A DNA stretch of 64,000 nucleotides, taken from assembly GCA_016124375.1 (NCBI GenBank), contig WGNV01000002.1, forward strand, positions 124,001-188,000, given 5' to 3'. Origin of the DNA: Tepidisphaera sp. Lineage in GTDB: Bacteria > Planctomycetota > Phycisphaerae > Phycisphaerales > UBA1924. Of the stretch, positions 43,043-55,315 are shown piece by piece (position 1 is the first letter of the stretch; each line of letters opens with the position of its first letter). The notes under the pieces were generated by a model. It was not told the DNA's origin, did not search any database, and worked only from the letters and a program-made list of their open reading frames with translations. Position numbers and translations under genes: made by a program.

Positions 43043-44107
43043 ATGCCGAAGCACGCTGTGATGTCGATGGCCCCTGTGCTGGTCGCCGCGGCCGCCTTCT
43101 CGCCGGTTGCGTTTGCCCAGTTCCAGTTGCCATACACAATCGAAGCGCCCACGCCCGCGAGCGGCATCGTCGCCACCTGGGAGTTTTCCAAAGACAAGCC
43201 CGGAGATGCGCCGACGGGTTGGAAGGAGATCCTCGGCACCGATCCCGGCGGCGAGCTCTTCCCTATCGACGGCCCGGCGGATCCTGCATTGCCCGGCGGT
43301 CTGTGGCGCGTGATGGACTTCGGTCGCGAGCGAGGGCTGCGCACCAGCGGAGACGTAGCGGGCACGACATGCCTGACATTCGACCAACCGGTCGGCGAGT
43401 TCGAGGCGATCTCGCTGAAGTTTCGGTGCAGCGGCAAGAGCGATTTGGAGTGGGGCGTTTTGGTCGGAACAAGTGACCCCAAACGGCCCCACTACTTCTT
43501 TGTCAAGGAACTCCTGGATTCGGAGCCGACCCATGGTGGTGTCTTCGGCGTGCGGCGGGCGCGAAAGCCGCTGGCGCCGTATTGGGAAAAGCACCGCACT
43601 CCGGAGCAGCGAAATGATCTGGCAGCGCGTTCCGCGAGCCAAATTCACCTGTCGCGAGGTGAGTGGCAAAGCCTTCGGATTGAACTGCGCCCACAACAGT
43701 GCGACGTGTTCATTCAGGACAAAGGCTACCCGCACGCCTCATGGATCATCGACACTTCAGACTTGAAGGGTCCGCTGGGCGTTTTTGTGTGCCGCGGCGA
43801 CGTGGATGTGAAAGACATCACCCTCGAGAAACTGCCCAAGTCCAACCCGAACTTCATCGAGTTCGTCGCGACCGGAATGCACTGCGAGATGTGCGAAGCC
43901 AACATCGAGGGCGCCATCGAAAAGATCAAGGGCGTCAAGAAGGTCACGTCGTCGTACAAGACCGGGCTGGTGAGCGTCGAGACCGACCCGGCCTCACCCC
44001 CTTCGAACGACGCCATCATCGACGCGATCAAGGCGCTCAAGTACGGTGCGACGGTGCACACGCCGGGGACGGCGATCCCCGCGACGCCCGAACCCGCGGC
44101 CAAGTAA
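43043..44107 (+). CDS. Secreted protein with a C-terminal heavy-metal-associated domain
   Basis: A 354-aa protein. A signal peptide (to about 25, ending VAFA) is followed by a beta-rich region of about 230 residues that looks like a concanavalin-like or jelly-roll domain, then an HMA domain at about 272-340 with the metal pair in GMHCEMCEANIEG. HMA domains carry copper or similar ions and are usually cytoplasmic (CopZ, P-type ATPases), so an exported one is unusual. The tail is Pro/Ala-rich. It begins 40 bases after the tRNA. A bidirectional terminator follows. Confidence 0.8.
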   Translation: MPKHAVMSMAPVLVAAAAFSPVAFAQFQLPYTIEAPTPASGIVATWEFSKDKPGDAPTGWKEILGTDPGGELFPIDGPADPALPGGLWRVMDFGRERGLRTSGDVAGTTCLTFDQPVGEFEAISLKFRCSGKSDLEWGVLVGTSDPKRPHYFFVKELLDSEPTHGGVFGVRRARKPLAPYWEKHRTPEQRNDLAARSASQIHLSRGEWQSLRIELRPQQCDVFIQDKGYPHASWIIDTSDLKGPLGVFVCRGDVDVKDITLEKLPKSNPNFIEFVATGMHCEMCEANIEGAIEKIKGVKKVTSSYKTGLVSVETDPASPPSNDAIIDAIKALKYGATVHTPGTAIPATPEPAAK

Positions 44108-44140
44108 AAGCCTGCCCGAATCGAAGCATCCACACGCATG

Positions 44141-44166
44141 AAAAAACCCCACGCCTGCGTGGGGTT
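44141..44166 (-). terminator. Bidirectional hairpin terminator between convergent genes
   Basis: AACCCCACGC-CT-GCGTGGGGTT is a perfect stem with six A bases on its left. On the minus strand this reads as hairpin plus T6, a proper terminator for the gene ending at 44232; it can also serve the plus-strand gene. Confidence 0.88.
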
Positions 44167-44231
44167 CGTCGTTGCGTCGTGATTCTCAACAATGCGAGGC
44201 CCCGCGCTTGCGAGTGACGTTCGTCAGTGCA

Positions 44232-44891
44232 TTACCGCATCACCCACGTACGGTCGATCATCGGGATCGTCCGGGCCTGCATGTCGAACAGTTCACCCGG
44301 GCCCTGGAATCGCATCATGAGAGTCTTGCGAAGGAGCACCTTCATCTTGGTGTGGTCGGCGGGGTTCAAGGTCTCGATCGGCCGGGTCTCGCCGCTGAAG
44401 CCGCTGGCGAACACCGAAAACTCGCCGCAGCGGGTGCTCGTTACGGGCCAGATCACCAACCCTTCCTTGGCATTCGCCTCGCCCTGCAGCAGCGGGCCGA
44501 CGATCGACACCTGATCCTGCACGAACGGGTTGTCCACCCGGCGCAAGATCTCCTTCGTCACATCCTGCGGCACATCCCGGCCCGCCCGCAGCAACGCGCC
44601 GTCGTCGGTCAGCATGTCAAACGTCGGCGTGAAAAGCAGGTCGGTGTCGCTGGTGTTGGTCACCTTGTAGGTCATGTAGAAGTAGGCACGTGTGCCCACG
44701 CCGGGCACGTCCATACTCGCTACCCGCATCGCGCCGGGCTCGATGGCCAACTGCCAACGCCGCGGAATCGGATCGGGCTCGGGCGCGAACGCGAGGCTCA
44801 CGCCCAGCACACCCAGCAGCACGGCGACCATCGCCGCAATGCCCAACCTTCCACGCCCCAGAACACCGGAAAGTCTTTGAACCGTCGACAT
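44232..44891 (-). CDS. Membrane-anchored protein of unknown function
   Basis: A 219-aa protein with one N-terminal hydrophobic helix (about 15-35, after RLSGVLGRGRLG), a short Pro-rich spacer and an extracytoplasmic domain with a beta-sandwich look (YFYMTYKVTNTSDTDLLFTPTFDMLTDDGALLRAGRD, broken over several strands). The pattern of a conserved transition from TYKVTNxSxxDL suggests a DUF4352-like Ig fold, without firm match. The ATG at 44891 has GAGGG upstream; an earlier in-frame start at 44960 lacks support. It is probably a single-gene unit. Confidence 0.72.
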   Translation of the reverse strand: MSTVQRLSGVLGRGRLGIAAMVAVLLGVLGVSLAFAPEPDPIPRRWQLAIEPGAMRVASMDVPGVGTRAYFYMTYKVTNTSDTDLLFTPTFDMLTDDGALLRAGRDVPQDVTKEILRRVDNPFVQDQVSIVGPLLQGEANAKEGLVIWPVTSTRCGEFSVFASGFSGETRPIETLNPADHTKMKVLLRKTLMMRFQGPGELFDMQARTIPMIDRTWVMR

Positions 44892-45012
44892 CAGTAGCCC
44901 TCGCAATGCCCTACCAAAGTACAACCCTGGAGCCACCCCCAGGAGCACGGATGATACCACAAACCCCGGCCGCCCGCGCGGGCCAGCCAGCCCCCCACCG
45001 CCAGGCCGGGGC

Positions 45013-48045
<3,033 letters not shown>

Positions 48046-48182
48046 GGATTTCAGGCCTCAAGGGTGCGGGAGATATTCACTTACCAATGCCTTCGCCGCC
48101 GAGGGCGGGAAAGGCGCAGCGAACACCCAAAAGTGTAGGTGGGCGGGACGCGAAACGGCTGTCGGTGGGACTGCCCGGGCGC

Positions 48183-50189
48183 CTATTCGCGCTTGCCCTT
48201 GGGGGCCTCCACCATCGTCGCCTTGGTGGTCATGTGCTCTTCCTTGCCGTCCACCTTGCGGGTGAAACCGATCTCGACCACGTCGCCCGGCTTGGCCTTG
48301 ACGAGTTGCTTCATCCACCCTTCGACCGAGTCGATCTTTTCGCCGTTCCACGTCAGCATCCGGTCGCCCGCCTTGAGCCCGGCCTTGGCGGCGGGCCACT
48401 GGTCGCCCGACAAGCCCCCGATGAGCACCCCCGCTTCATCATCCGAGTAGTTGCCGGGCATGATGCCGAACTTGACCCTGACACCCCCCAGCGGGCCCTG
48501 GGCTTGGTCGTCCTTCTCGTCGTCGCTGTGCCGGTCATCCTTCTCGAACTTGAACTGCTCGGGACGCGTCGCGGCGTCAAGCGCGATGCGATAGACGAGG
48601 TCCGCGACCTTGGCCGCGCCCTCGAAGTTGATGGTGTAGATCGTGTCCTTGGACGTGTGGTACTCCGAGTGCAGCCCGGTGAAGAAGAACAGGTTCGGCA
48701 CATCCTTCAGTTGGAACGAGTAGTGGTCGCTGTTGCTGGCGCCGATGCGCGTGGGCTTGATCGACAGCCCCGACTCGGCCCAATAGGGCTTGGTCCATTC
48801 GTCCAGCCCAACCCCGGTGCCCACGCCCCCCACTTCGAGTTTGCCCTTGTTGTCGTGGTCCGCGTCTGGCCGCAGGCGCCCGATCATGTCCATGTTGAGC
48901 ATCAGGTCGATCTTGTCCAGCGGCACGCTGGGGTGATTCACGAAATACTGCGAGCCGTTGAGCCCCGATTCCTCCGCGCTGAACCACAGGAACAGCACGC
49001 TCCGCCTTGGCTGGTCCGCCGGCATCGCGGCGTACGCGTCGCGAAGCAGCCGCGCCACCAGCAGGTTGCCCGAAGAGCCCGACGCGTTGTCGTCCGCGCC
49101 CGGGTGAATCTTGCCCTTGCCCGCCGCGCCTTCACGCGAGCCGAAGTAGCCATACCCCACGTGGTCGTAGTGCGAGCCGACGACGATCCACTGATCCGCG
49201 AGCGGGCCCACGCCGGGGAGCACGCCCCCGACGTTGTCCGTCAGCAGCGGCACCTTCTCGAGGCTGACGGTGATATGGGCTTCGCCCCCGGAGAGCGTGA
49301 CCGGCTTGCCGTCCGTGTCGGCGATGTGCCGCAGGTCGGCCAATGAGCGGTGCTTGTCGTCGAGGGCCTTCACCATCGTGTCCGCGGCTTCGCGAGACAT
49401 CATCACCACCGGCACGCTCACGCTGCGACCCATCAGGCTCATGTCCTCAAGTCGGCCCGCACGATCATCGGCAACGCCCGGCGGACTGACAAAGATGATG
49501 CCCGTCGCCCCGCGCTCGGCGCATTCGTGAAACTTGCCGTCCAGGGCCGCGTTGGTTGTCCAACCCACATCGCTCCAGTTGCTCTTGCCATCGGCGTTGA
49601 GCGGCTCAAATCGCATCACCATGGCGATCTTGCCCTTGAGGTCCAGGTCCTTGGGGAAGTTGGTGTACCCGTCCTTGCCTTCTGCGATGCCGTAGCCGAC
49701 AAAGACGACCTGCCCCGTAACATCGCCCGAGCCGGAGTAGCCGATGACGTTGAAGTCCTCGCCGGCGCCCAGCTGCTCAACGTGGGTGGCAGATCCGGGG
49801 GATATCCACAATACGTTCTGCTGGCGAATTTTAACCGAGTCGCCCGGTCGGAGGCTGGGGGGCGCGGTGAACTCCTGCCGCCAGGTTGCCGCCTTCGTCT
49901 CTTCGCCCTTGTCGTTTTTGGCCTCGGTCGTGAACGCAGGCGCTAGACCGAGACGTTCGAGGTTGAACTGGATGTAGTCCGCCGCCAACCGATTGCCCCG
50001 CGTGCCGGGCGCTCGCCCTTCCATGAACCAGTTCGCCAGCGTGCTCTCGTGCAGGCGATACTCGGCCGTGTTCTTCTCGAGTTCCGCCGCGGGCGAAGGC
50101 GTGACGTGCCCGGTGTCGCCGGCAAAGGCCGGGGCGGCGAACAGAAAACACGCAAACAGGCTGAGGCGGCTGGCATCGAGTCGTTTCAT
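48183..50189 (-). CDS. Secreted M28 aminopeptidase with PA and PDZ domains
   Basis: A 668-aa exported peptidase: signal peptide to about 23 (APAFA), a protease-associated (PA) domain at about 130-260, the M28 zinc domain, and a PDZ domain near the end (about 575-650). Metal ligands are visible in GSHYDHVGYG, HPGADDNASGSSG, SAEESGLNGSQYF, NMDMIGR and HSEYHTSKDT. Such enzymes trim amino acids from the N-terminus of peptides. Two PDZ-like turns (GLKAGDRMLTWNGE) point to substrate or partner binding. It is probably transcribed alone, upstream of gcvP on the same strand with 137 bases between. Confidence 0.93.
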   Translation of the reverse strand: MKRLDASRLSLFACFLFAAPAFAGDTGHVTPSPAAELEKNTAEYRLHESTLANWFMEGRAPGTRGNRLAADYIQFNLERLGLAPAFTTEAKNDKGEETKAATWRQEFTAPPSLRPGDSVKIRQQNVLWISPGSATHVEQLGAGEDFNVIGYSGSGDVTGQVVFVGYGIAEGKDGYTNFPKDLDLKGKIAMVMRFEPLNADGKSNWSDVGWTTNAALDGKFHECAERGATGIIFVSPPGVADDRAGRLEDMSLMGRSVSVPVVMMSREAADTMVKALDDKHRSLADLRHIADTDGKPVTLSGGEAHITVSLEKVPLLTDNVGGVLPGVGPLADQWIVVGSHYDHVGYGYFGSREGAAGKGKIHPGADDNASGSSGNLLVARLLRDAYAAMPADQPRRSVLFLWFSAEESGLNGSQYFVNHPSVPLDKIDLMLNMDMIGRLRPDADHDNKGKLEVGGVGTGVGLDEWTKPYWAESGLSIKPTRIGASNSDHYSFQLKDVPNLFFFTGLHSEYHTSKDTIYTINFEGAAKVADLVYRIALDAATRPEQFKFEKDDRHSDDEKDDQAQGPLGGVRVKFGIMPGNYSDDEAGVLIGGLSGDQWPAAKAGLKAGDRMLTWNGEKIDSVEGWMKQLVKAKPGDVVEIGFTRKVDGKEEHMTTKATMVEAPKGKRE

Positions 50190-50357
50190 GCGTCGTCCTT
50201 TCGAGTTGGGATCATGGTATCAAGCGCCGGCATGGCGGCGTGACTGCCCGACGCGCCGCGCGGCCCTCCCTCACGCTCAACCTCCCGAAAACCCGGTTGG
50301 CCATGCCGCCCGTCGGCCGACGGGAAGCGAGGGCCTGCACGGCCTGCGCAGTACGCC

Positions 50358-50399
50358 AAAAAAACAAAGCAGGGCGGACCTCCTCACGAGATACCGCCC
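50358..50399 (-). terminator. Terminator of the dockerin-like protein gene
   Basis: On the minus strand GGGCGG...CCGCCC (with inner CTC/GAG) forms a stem followed by TGCTTTGTTTTTTT, about 30 bases after the stop codon at 50432. The T-tract makes it a good intrinsic terminator. Confidence 0.75.
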
Positions 50400-50431
50400 C
50401 GCGGAGGGGAACCTGGTTGTGCTACGCGGCC

Positions 50432-53179
50432 TTAGTTCGGGCAGGGGCCGCCGGCGATCACGTTGATGATCGCGTCCACGTCACCCTGGTCCGCCACGCC
50501 GTCGCAGTTGAAGTCACCGCTGATGCCCGTGGGGTTGTCGCCGCCGGCGATGACGTTGATGAGATAGTCAACGTCGCCCTGGTCGGCCACGCCGTCCTGG
50601 TTCAGGTCAGGGTTGCAGCCCTCACGGATGATCGTGAGCGTGCCGCTGGCGTTGCTGGGCACGCTGGTGCCGCTGATGGCAAGGCGGATGAGCACCGGGC
50701 TGGACCCGTGCACTTCCAGGTGCTGGATGCGCGCCTGGTTGCTGCTGCAGCCGGTGACGCCCGAGCCGACGTTGTCGTTGCAGGCGATCTCGTTGCCGAA
50801 GCACCCGGAAAGGACGCTGAGGATGGGATTGGTGATGGCCGAGCCGCAGGTCTGAATGGTGAAGATGCCGTCGCAGGAGGGAGCGAAGGAGTAGTACACC
50901 TCGCGGATGGAGCCGCTCGTGGGCTGGCAGGTCGCGACGCTGCCGTCGGAGGTTGCCTCGGCCAGATTGAAGGGGTAGGACCCGATGTCCACGGGCGTCG
51001 CCGCGGCACACTCGTCATTGGCCGCCGGGGGCGGGGCCTGAGAGATGGTCAGCGAGCCGACCGGCGTGCCGAACAGCGTGCCGATCGCGCCCACGCGGAC
51101 CCACACCGGGTGGCCTTGGGTGACGGCAAGGCGGCCGATCCGAGAACGGCTGGCCGTGCACCCGCCCGGGCCCGAATCCCAGTTGTCGTTGCAGGCCAGT
51201 TCAAGCCCGCCGCAACCGTCGTAGACGCTCAGCACCGTGTCGTAGGTAGCGCCGCAGGTCTCGAAGCGTGCCTCGCCCGTGAAGGTCGGGATGTACTGAT
51301 ACCAGGCGTCCTTGTCGGAGACGGCGCACGAGGCGAAACCGTCATCGACATACGCGCCGCAGGGGTTGAAGGTGAACGTGCCTTCGGCGACCGCCTGGGC
51401 CGTGGCGCACGTGTCGTTGGCGATCTGCGAAGCGGTCGGATCGACCGTCAGCATCGCGGCCGTGGTCATCGCCGAGCCGCAGGCGCCGGTGACGAGGCAG
51501 GAGTACGAGCCGACGTCCGAGGGATGGCCATTGAGAATGCGCATCTGGAAGGTGCTGGCGCCGGTGATGGTGCTGCCGTCGGCCGTCACCTGGTCGAAGA
51601 TCGGCTGGTCACCCTTATACCACTGGTAGGAGATGGGGCCGGTGCCTGCGGCGCTGGCGTTGAAGATCACCGTGCTGCAGTGCGTGAACGTGGTCGAAGC
51701 GGGGTTGAGCGTCACGACCGGAGCCACGCAGTCGCCCGTGCCCGAGAGGCGGATGAACGTGGGCACGGCGCCGACGATGCGCTGCGTGCCGCCCTGGAGG
51801 CCCACGGCGGCCGAACCGTCCGGGCTGATCGCCGTCGGGTAGCCGAGCTTGGGCAGGCCCTTGGTCGGGTCGCCGTTATCGCCGACGGGCCCGTAGTTGT
51901 CAAACAGGCCCGGGGTGTTCTGCGACGCCAGGTAGTCGTACCAGTCGGTGATCGTCCATTCGCCATTGTTCTGCGCGATGAACCCGCCCGACATGAAGCT
52001 GCCGCACGTGCTGTAGACCGCGGCTCCCACGATCGTGTTTCCGTCCTCGGTCATGCCCGTCACCGACAGGCGGGGCGGCACGCCGCAGGACGTGACCGCG
52101 GCCGGCAGCCACGAAGCGGGCGTCGTGAGGTTCGCGCCGACATCGATGGGCAGATCCCACTGCTGGGTGCTGGTGTTGTAGACCCACTTGCCGATGAACG
52201 AGTTGCCGTTGGTGTGCACCGCGGGGCCGACGATGATGGTGCCGGCGCCGTTCATGTGCACCGTGCCGAACGAAGCGCTGATGCTGCCGGGGAAGCCGTT
52301 GGCGTTGGGCTCCATGGGCAGGTAGCTCATCACGTAGCTGGAGCCGTTCCAGTTCCAGACGACGGGGCGGGCGACGTCAGGGTCGGCCGTGGTGGAGGTG
52401 CCGCCGACGTTGTATTCCTGCCAGCCGGCGATGACGGTGCCGTCGTTGCTGACGCCGAAGGCGCCGCCGTTGCGCTTGCGCCAGGTGTTGCTGCTGGTGC
52501 GCTGGGGAGTGCTGAGGACCCGGGGAGCGCCGCCGGCCTGCATGTCGTAGACCCAGGGGCGGAACTGGAAGGTGGAGAGCGCGATGGTGGTGCCGGCGGA
52601 ACTGTTGTAGGACGAGATGTAGCACTGGCCGGAAGCGAATCGACCGTTGGGGGAAATGGCCACCGGGGTGAGGAAGGTACCGCCCGAGCCGCCGCTGGAG
52701 CCCGAGCCGTAGACGCCCAGCGTCGGATCGAGCGCAACCGTGCCGAGCTTGGTCACGGTGTTGGAGGCGGAGGTCCAGACCGAGCCGATGTTTTCACCGG
52801 TGGAGATGGGCGCCGCGACGAGCGTGGGCGTCATGCTGAACGCCGGCGAAACGCCCGTGGCGGTGTTGCCGCTCGCCTGCGGGTTCATATTGGGGGAGAC
52901 GGCGTAAATGACCGAGCCGTCATCGGAGATCAGGCCGCCACCGTTGCTGCCGGCCAGCTCCGTGACGGACAGTGACGAGCCGTTGACCACCCAGCGGGCG
53001 GCGGCGGTGGTCGAAACCCCCGCGCCACCAACGTAGTAGACCCCGCCCTGCGGGTTGCTGATGCTCGCGGGCCCGCCGCTGCCGAGCGACACGATCGAGG
53101 GCTGTGCCCCCGCGCTCAGCGCAAGACCCAAGGCCGCCGAAACCGAGAGACCAACCGTCGCACGCGTGATCCGTCCCAT
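50432..53179 (-). CDS. Large secreted protein with Ig-like, PPC-like and dockerin-like repeats
   Basis: A 915-aa exported protein (signal peptide to about 25, ending SAGA). The first 490 residues hold repeated AISPNGRF/VSNDGTVIAGW units with a beta-propeller look. An Ig-like domain (about 505-590, ISYQWYKGDQPIF, VGSYSCLVTG) and two related domains with the CNDN...CxASRSRIGRL and CNDN...SSNQARIQHL patterns follow. The end (about 853-915) has two EF-hand-like loops, DLNQDGVADQGDVDYLINVI and DFNCDGVADQGDVDAIINVI, as in dockerins. In Planctomycetota these C-terminal repeats are common on secreted proteins without a cellulosome; they may anchor or bind calcium. Confidence 0.85.
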   Translation of the reverse strand: MGRITRATVGLSVSAALGLALSAGAQPSIVSLGSGGPASISNPQGGVYYVGGAGVSTTAAARWVVNGSSLSVTELAGSNGGGLISDDGSVIYAVSPNMNPQASGNTATGVSPAFSMTPTLVAAPISTGENIGSVWTSASNTVTKLGTVALDPTLGVYGSGSSGGSGGTFLTPVAISPNGRFASGQCYISSYNSSAGTTIALSTFQFRPWVYDMQAGGAPRVLSTPQRTSSNTWRKRNGGAFGVSNDGTVIAGWQEYNVGGTSTTADPDVARPVVWNWNGSSYVMSYLPMEPNANGFPGSISASFGTVHMNGAGTIIVGPAVHTNGNSFIGKWVYNTSTQQWDLPIDVGANLTTPASWLPAAVTSCGVPPRLSVTGMTEDGNTIVGAAVYSTCGSFMSGGFIAQNNGEWTITDWYDYLASQNTPGLFDNYGPVGDNGDPTKGLPKLGYPTAISPDGSAAVGLQGGTQRIVGAVPTFIRLSGTGDCVAPVVTLNPASTTFTHCSTVIFNASAAGTGPISYQWYKGDQPIFDQVTADGSTITGASTFQMRILNGHPSDVGSYSCLVTGACGSAMTTAAMLTVDPTASQIANDTCATAQAVAEGTFTFNPCGAYVDDGFASCAVSDKDAWYQYIPTFTGEARFETCGATYDTVLSVYDGCGGLELACNDNWDSGPGGCTASRSRIGRLAVTQGHPVWVRVGAIGTLFGTPVGSLTISQAPPPAANDECAAATPVDIGSYPFNLAEATSDGSVATCQPTSGSIREVYYSFAPSCDGIFTIQTCGSAITNPILSVLSGCFGNEIACNDNVGSGVTGCSSNQARIQHLEVHGSSPVLIRLAISGTSVPSNASGTLTIIREGCNPDLNQDGVADQGDVDYLINVIAGGDNPTGISGDFNCDGVADQGDVDAIINVIAGGPCPN

Positions 53180-53317
53180 CGTGAATCCCCTTTGTAAGTC
53201 CGGCTTTTACCGGAGTCTGCGGTGCTGAACGAGTACCCAGTGCCCGAGAAGGACGGCATAAAATACCCGCAGGGAACCTTTTTGCAAGACCATATCGTAG
53301 ATTTTCTCTGAAATTGT

Positions 53318-53366
53318 TTGTGGAGATATTGCGGAGACGTCGGGATTTTGGTAAACTTCTCCACAA
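53318..53366. promoter_or_regulatory. Inverted repeat in the divergent promoter region
   Basis: TTGTGGAGA (53318-53326) and TCTCCACAA (53358-53366) are perfect 9-base inverted arms 31 bases apart, and the right arm ends on the first base of the ATG at 53366. The stretch between is AT-rich and carries another GGAGA. An operator that could repress the gene at 53366 is one reading. Confidence 0.5.
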
Positions 53367-54583
53367 TGACCTCCTACCAAGCCCCAACCGGACAGATGAT
53401 CGAGCATGCCCGAGACGCGATCCAGGGTGTTCGGGGGGCGCTGATCGAGCTCTATACCGCGATCGGGGCGAACCCCGAAGAGCCACAGGAGGTCGCGCGG
53501 CAGTTCGGACTCAATCGAAACCTGACCTGGAAGTTGTCGCGGGTCATGACCGGGGCTCAGCCCTTTGCGACGCTCAACCACCTGCCGGGTAAACAGGGGA
53601 TGGACCTGGCGCTGCAGGCGTTCCGCAAGGCCAGCGCTCCGGCGGAATCCGTGGACGCGGTGGATCGGGCGCTGCGATCGCTTTACGAAGTGATCGAAGT
53701 GCACGCGGGGGACCGCGACCACTTCGAACTCACCTTGGAGAGCATGGGGCTGTTCGAACGCGAGGATCGGCCCGACAGCGGGCGCGAGCAGGCGTTCCGC
53801 GGCAACAGCATGATCTGGGGCGTGCAGGCCAAGACACGGCTTTCGGTCACGTTCATCGGCCCTTCCGCATCGCCGGACGCCGTCGACTTTGTCGGTGTCG
53901 CGGCGCTCTACGGCTTCCGGCGCCTGCGGACGAGTGCTCGCTGGCGCCTGTTCCGCCTGCAGCTCACCGATGACGCCGGAAAGGACCTGCCCGCGAGCTC
54001 GATGCCCGAAGAGATCGATCAGAACCGACGCTCTGACGACACGCCCCTGATGCTGCGCGACTTCTGCTCGGCGAACATGCCGCCATTGGAGACGCACGAC
54101 ACGCCCGAGGGGCGGGAGTATCTGCTGCCGGGCGGGCCGGTGGGGAACACGGGCGTCTTTGACTGCTATTTCGGGTACATCGCGCGCGGGCTGTCGCTCA
54201 AGCGAACGCCTGGGAACGAGTACAGCTCGGCGGCGTGCTCGATCTCGACCCCGGTGGAAAATCTGGTGTTCGACGTCCTGGTGCACAAGGATTTGCCGCT
54301 GCTGGGGAACCCAGAACTGGCGCTGTACGGGTTTCCGCACGGCGGGGCCGAAGACCCGAGCAAGCAGACGGAGGCGAACCGGCTGCCGATGAGCGATGAG
54401 TGGCAGGAGCTGGTGGGCTCGCCCCCGGTAGTGGCCACCCCGCTCGTGCCTCGCTACACCCCCGTGATGAACATGGTGTTCAACCGCATGGGCTGGACGG
54501 CCAGCGCATTTCGAGGGCTGCGGCTGACGATCAAGTACCCGGCGCTGTCATCGCGGTACGTGGCGAGGTGGCGGCTGGGGTGA
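53366..54583 (+). CDS. Unknown protein with an N-terminal helix-turn-helix-like region
   Basis: A 405-aa soluble protein. Residues 35-60 (EEPQEVARQFGLNRNLTWKL) look like a winged or AsnC/lambda-type helix-turn-helix. The rest (about 120-400) is a mixed alpha/beta region with no family I can name; it contains GNTGVFDCYFGYIARGLSL, then FDVLVHKDLP. The ATG at 53366 is preceded by an inverted repeat that overlaps the start codon, which is consistent with self-repression. It diverges from the dockerin-like gene. A regulator that senses a small molecule through its large second domain is possible but unproven. Confidence 0.68.
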   Translation: MTSYQAPTGQMIEHARDAIQGVRGALIELYTAIGANPEEPQEVARQFGLNRNLTWKLSRVMTGAQPFATLNHLPGKQGMDLALQAFRKASAPAESVDAVDRALRSLYEVIEVHAGDRDHFELTLESMGLFEREDRPDSGREQAFRGNSMIWGVQAKTRLSVTFIGPSASPDAVDFVGVAALYGFRRLRTSARWRLFRLQLTDDAGKDLPASSMPEEIDQNRRSDDTPLMLRDFCSANMPPLETHDTPEGREYLLPGGPVGNTGVFDCYFGYIARGLSLKRTPGNEYSSAACSISTPVENLVFDVLVHKDLPLLGNPELALYGFPHGGAEDPSKQTEANRLPMSDEWQELVGSPPVVATPLVPRYTPVMNMVFNRMGWTASAFRGLRLTIKYPALSSRYVARWRLG

Positions 54584-54607
54584 GCCGCCAAGCGAGCGCC
54601 AGGCTCT

Positions 54608-55252
54608 CTAATCTGCCTGTTTTCGCATCCATTCCGCCATGTCTTTGGACAGGCGGTGCTCGTCTATGAACTGATTGAGAATATCGCGGATTTCGTCCTT
54701 TGACTTTTTCGTGTAGGTCACAGGACGCCAGGCGCCCAACTGCAGACACTCTTCGAGGTAGCGTTGTGGCGGTTCAGGACGCCCCTCAAGTACGTAGCCA
54801 AAAGTGACCAGCACCGGAATGCCGCGGTAGATCGAGATGGGCTCCTGCGGCCACTTGTCGAAGGAAGCGTCGTTTGATCGTCCGTAAGGCTCGTCTACGA
54901 ACATAGGAGCACCAAGAAACGGTCGTCGAAACTCTGAACCATCTTGACGCTGCAGCAGCATCCGACACAAGAAAAATGTGCGGTAGTCGATTTGCGGGTC
55001 CGCGGCGATAGCGCGGAGGCGGGCCGCGCGCGCCTCGGGTTCGAGTTTTTGGATCTCAATAGCCATGTCGAGATAGGTTTCGACCCGATAGCTGGGATCA
55101 GAAAGTTCGTTGTAGAAATCCATGACATGAAGGATGGAGTCTTTGCTGACGGAAGTTGACTGGGGCGTAGGTTTGCTCGGCTTCGGCGCTTTGCAGCCGG
55201 TTACCAAGAGCAGAGAACTCAGGACGAACATGGACGCGACACGCTTGCACAT
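54608..55252 (-). CDS. Lipoprotein of unknown function
   Basis: A 214-aa protein with a lipoprotein signal: MFVLSSLLLVTGC, with the lipidated cysteine at about residue 20. The mature part is mixed helix and strand and rich in charged residues, with no recognised domain. It stands between a plus-strand gene (converging at 54583) and the end of purF. It is a plausible outer-membrane or periplasmic lipoprotein; its role is unknown. Confidence 0.75.
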   Translation of the reverse strand: MCKRVASMFVLSSLLLVTGCKAPKPSKPTPQSTSVSKDSILHVMDFYNELSDPSYRVETYLDMAIEIQKLEPEARAARLRAIAADPQIDYRTFFLCRMLLQRQDGSEFRRPFLGAPMFVDEPYGRSNDASFDKWPQEPISIYRGIPVLVTFGYVLEGRPEPPQRYLEECLQLGAWRPVTYTKKSKDEIRDILNQFIDEHRLSKDMAEWMRKQAD

Positions 55253-55315
55253 TTCAACCTCCGCTTAGTCACTGAGTCCACGAGCGGTGATGTGAGGATG
55301 CAGCAATTCCGGTGA

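Noticed and set aside
48046-48182. A glycine riboswitch before gcvP
   Set aside because: I looked for the paired conserved segments of the glycine aptamer on the minus strand and did not find them.
50240-52975. A 911-codon open frame on the plus strand
   Set aside because: It is the complement of the dockerin-like gene at 50432-53179, has low-complexity Arg/Gly/Ala/Val content and no domain, and has no ribosome site.
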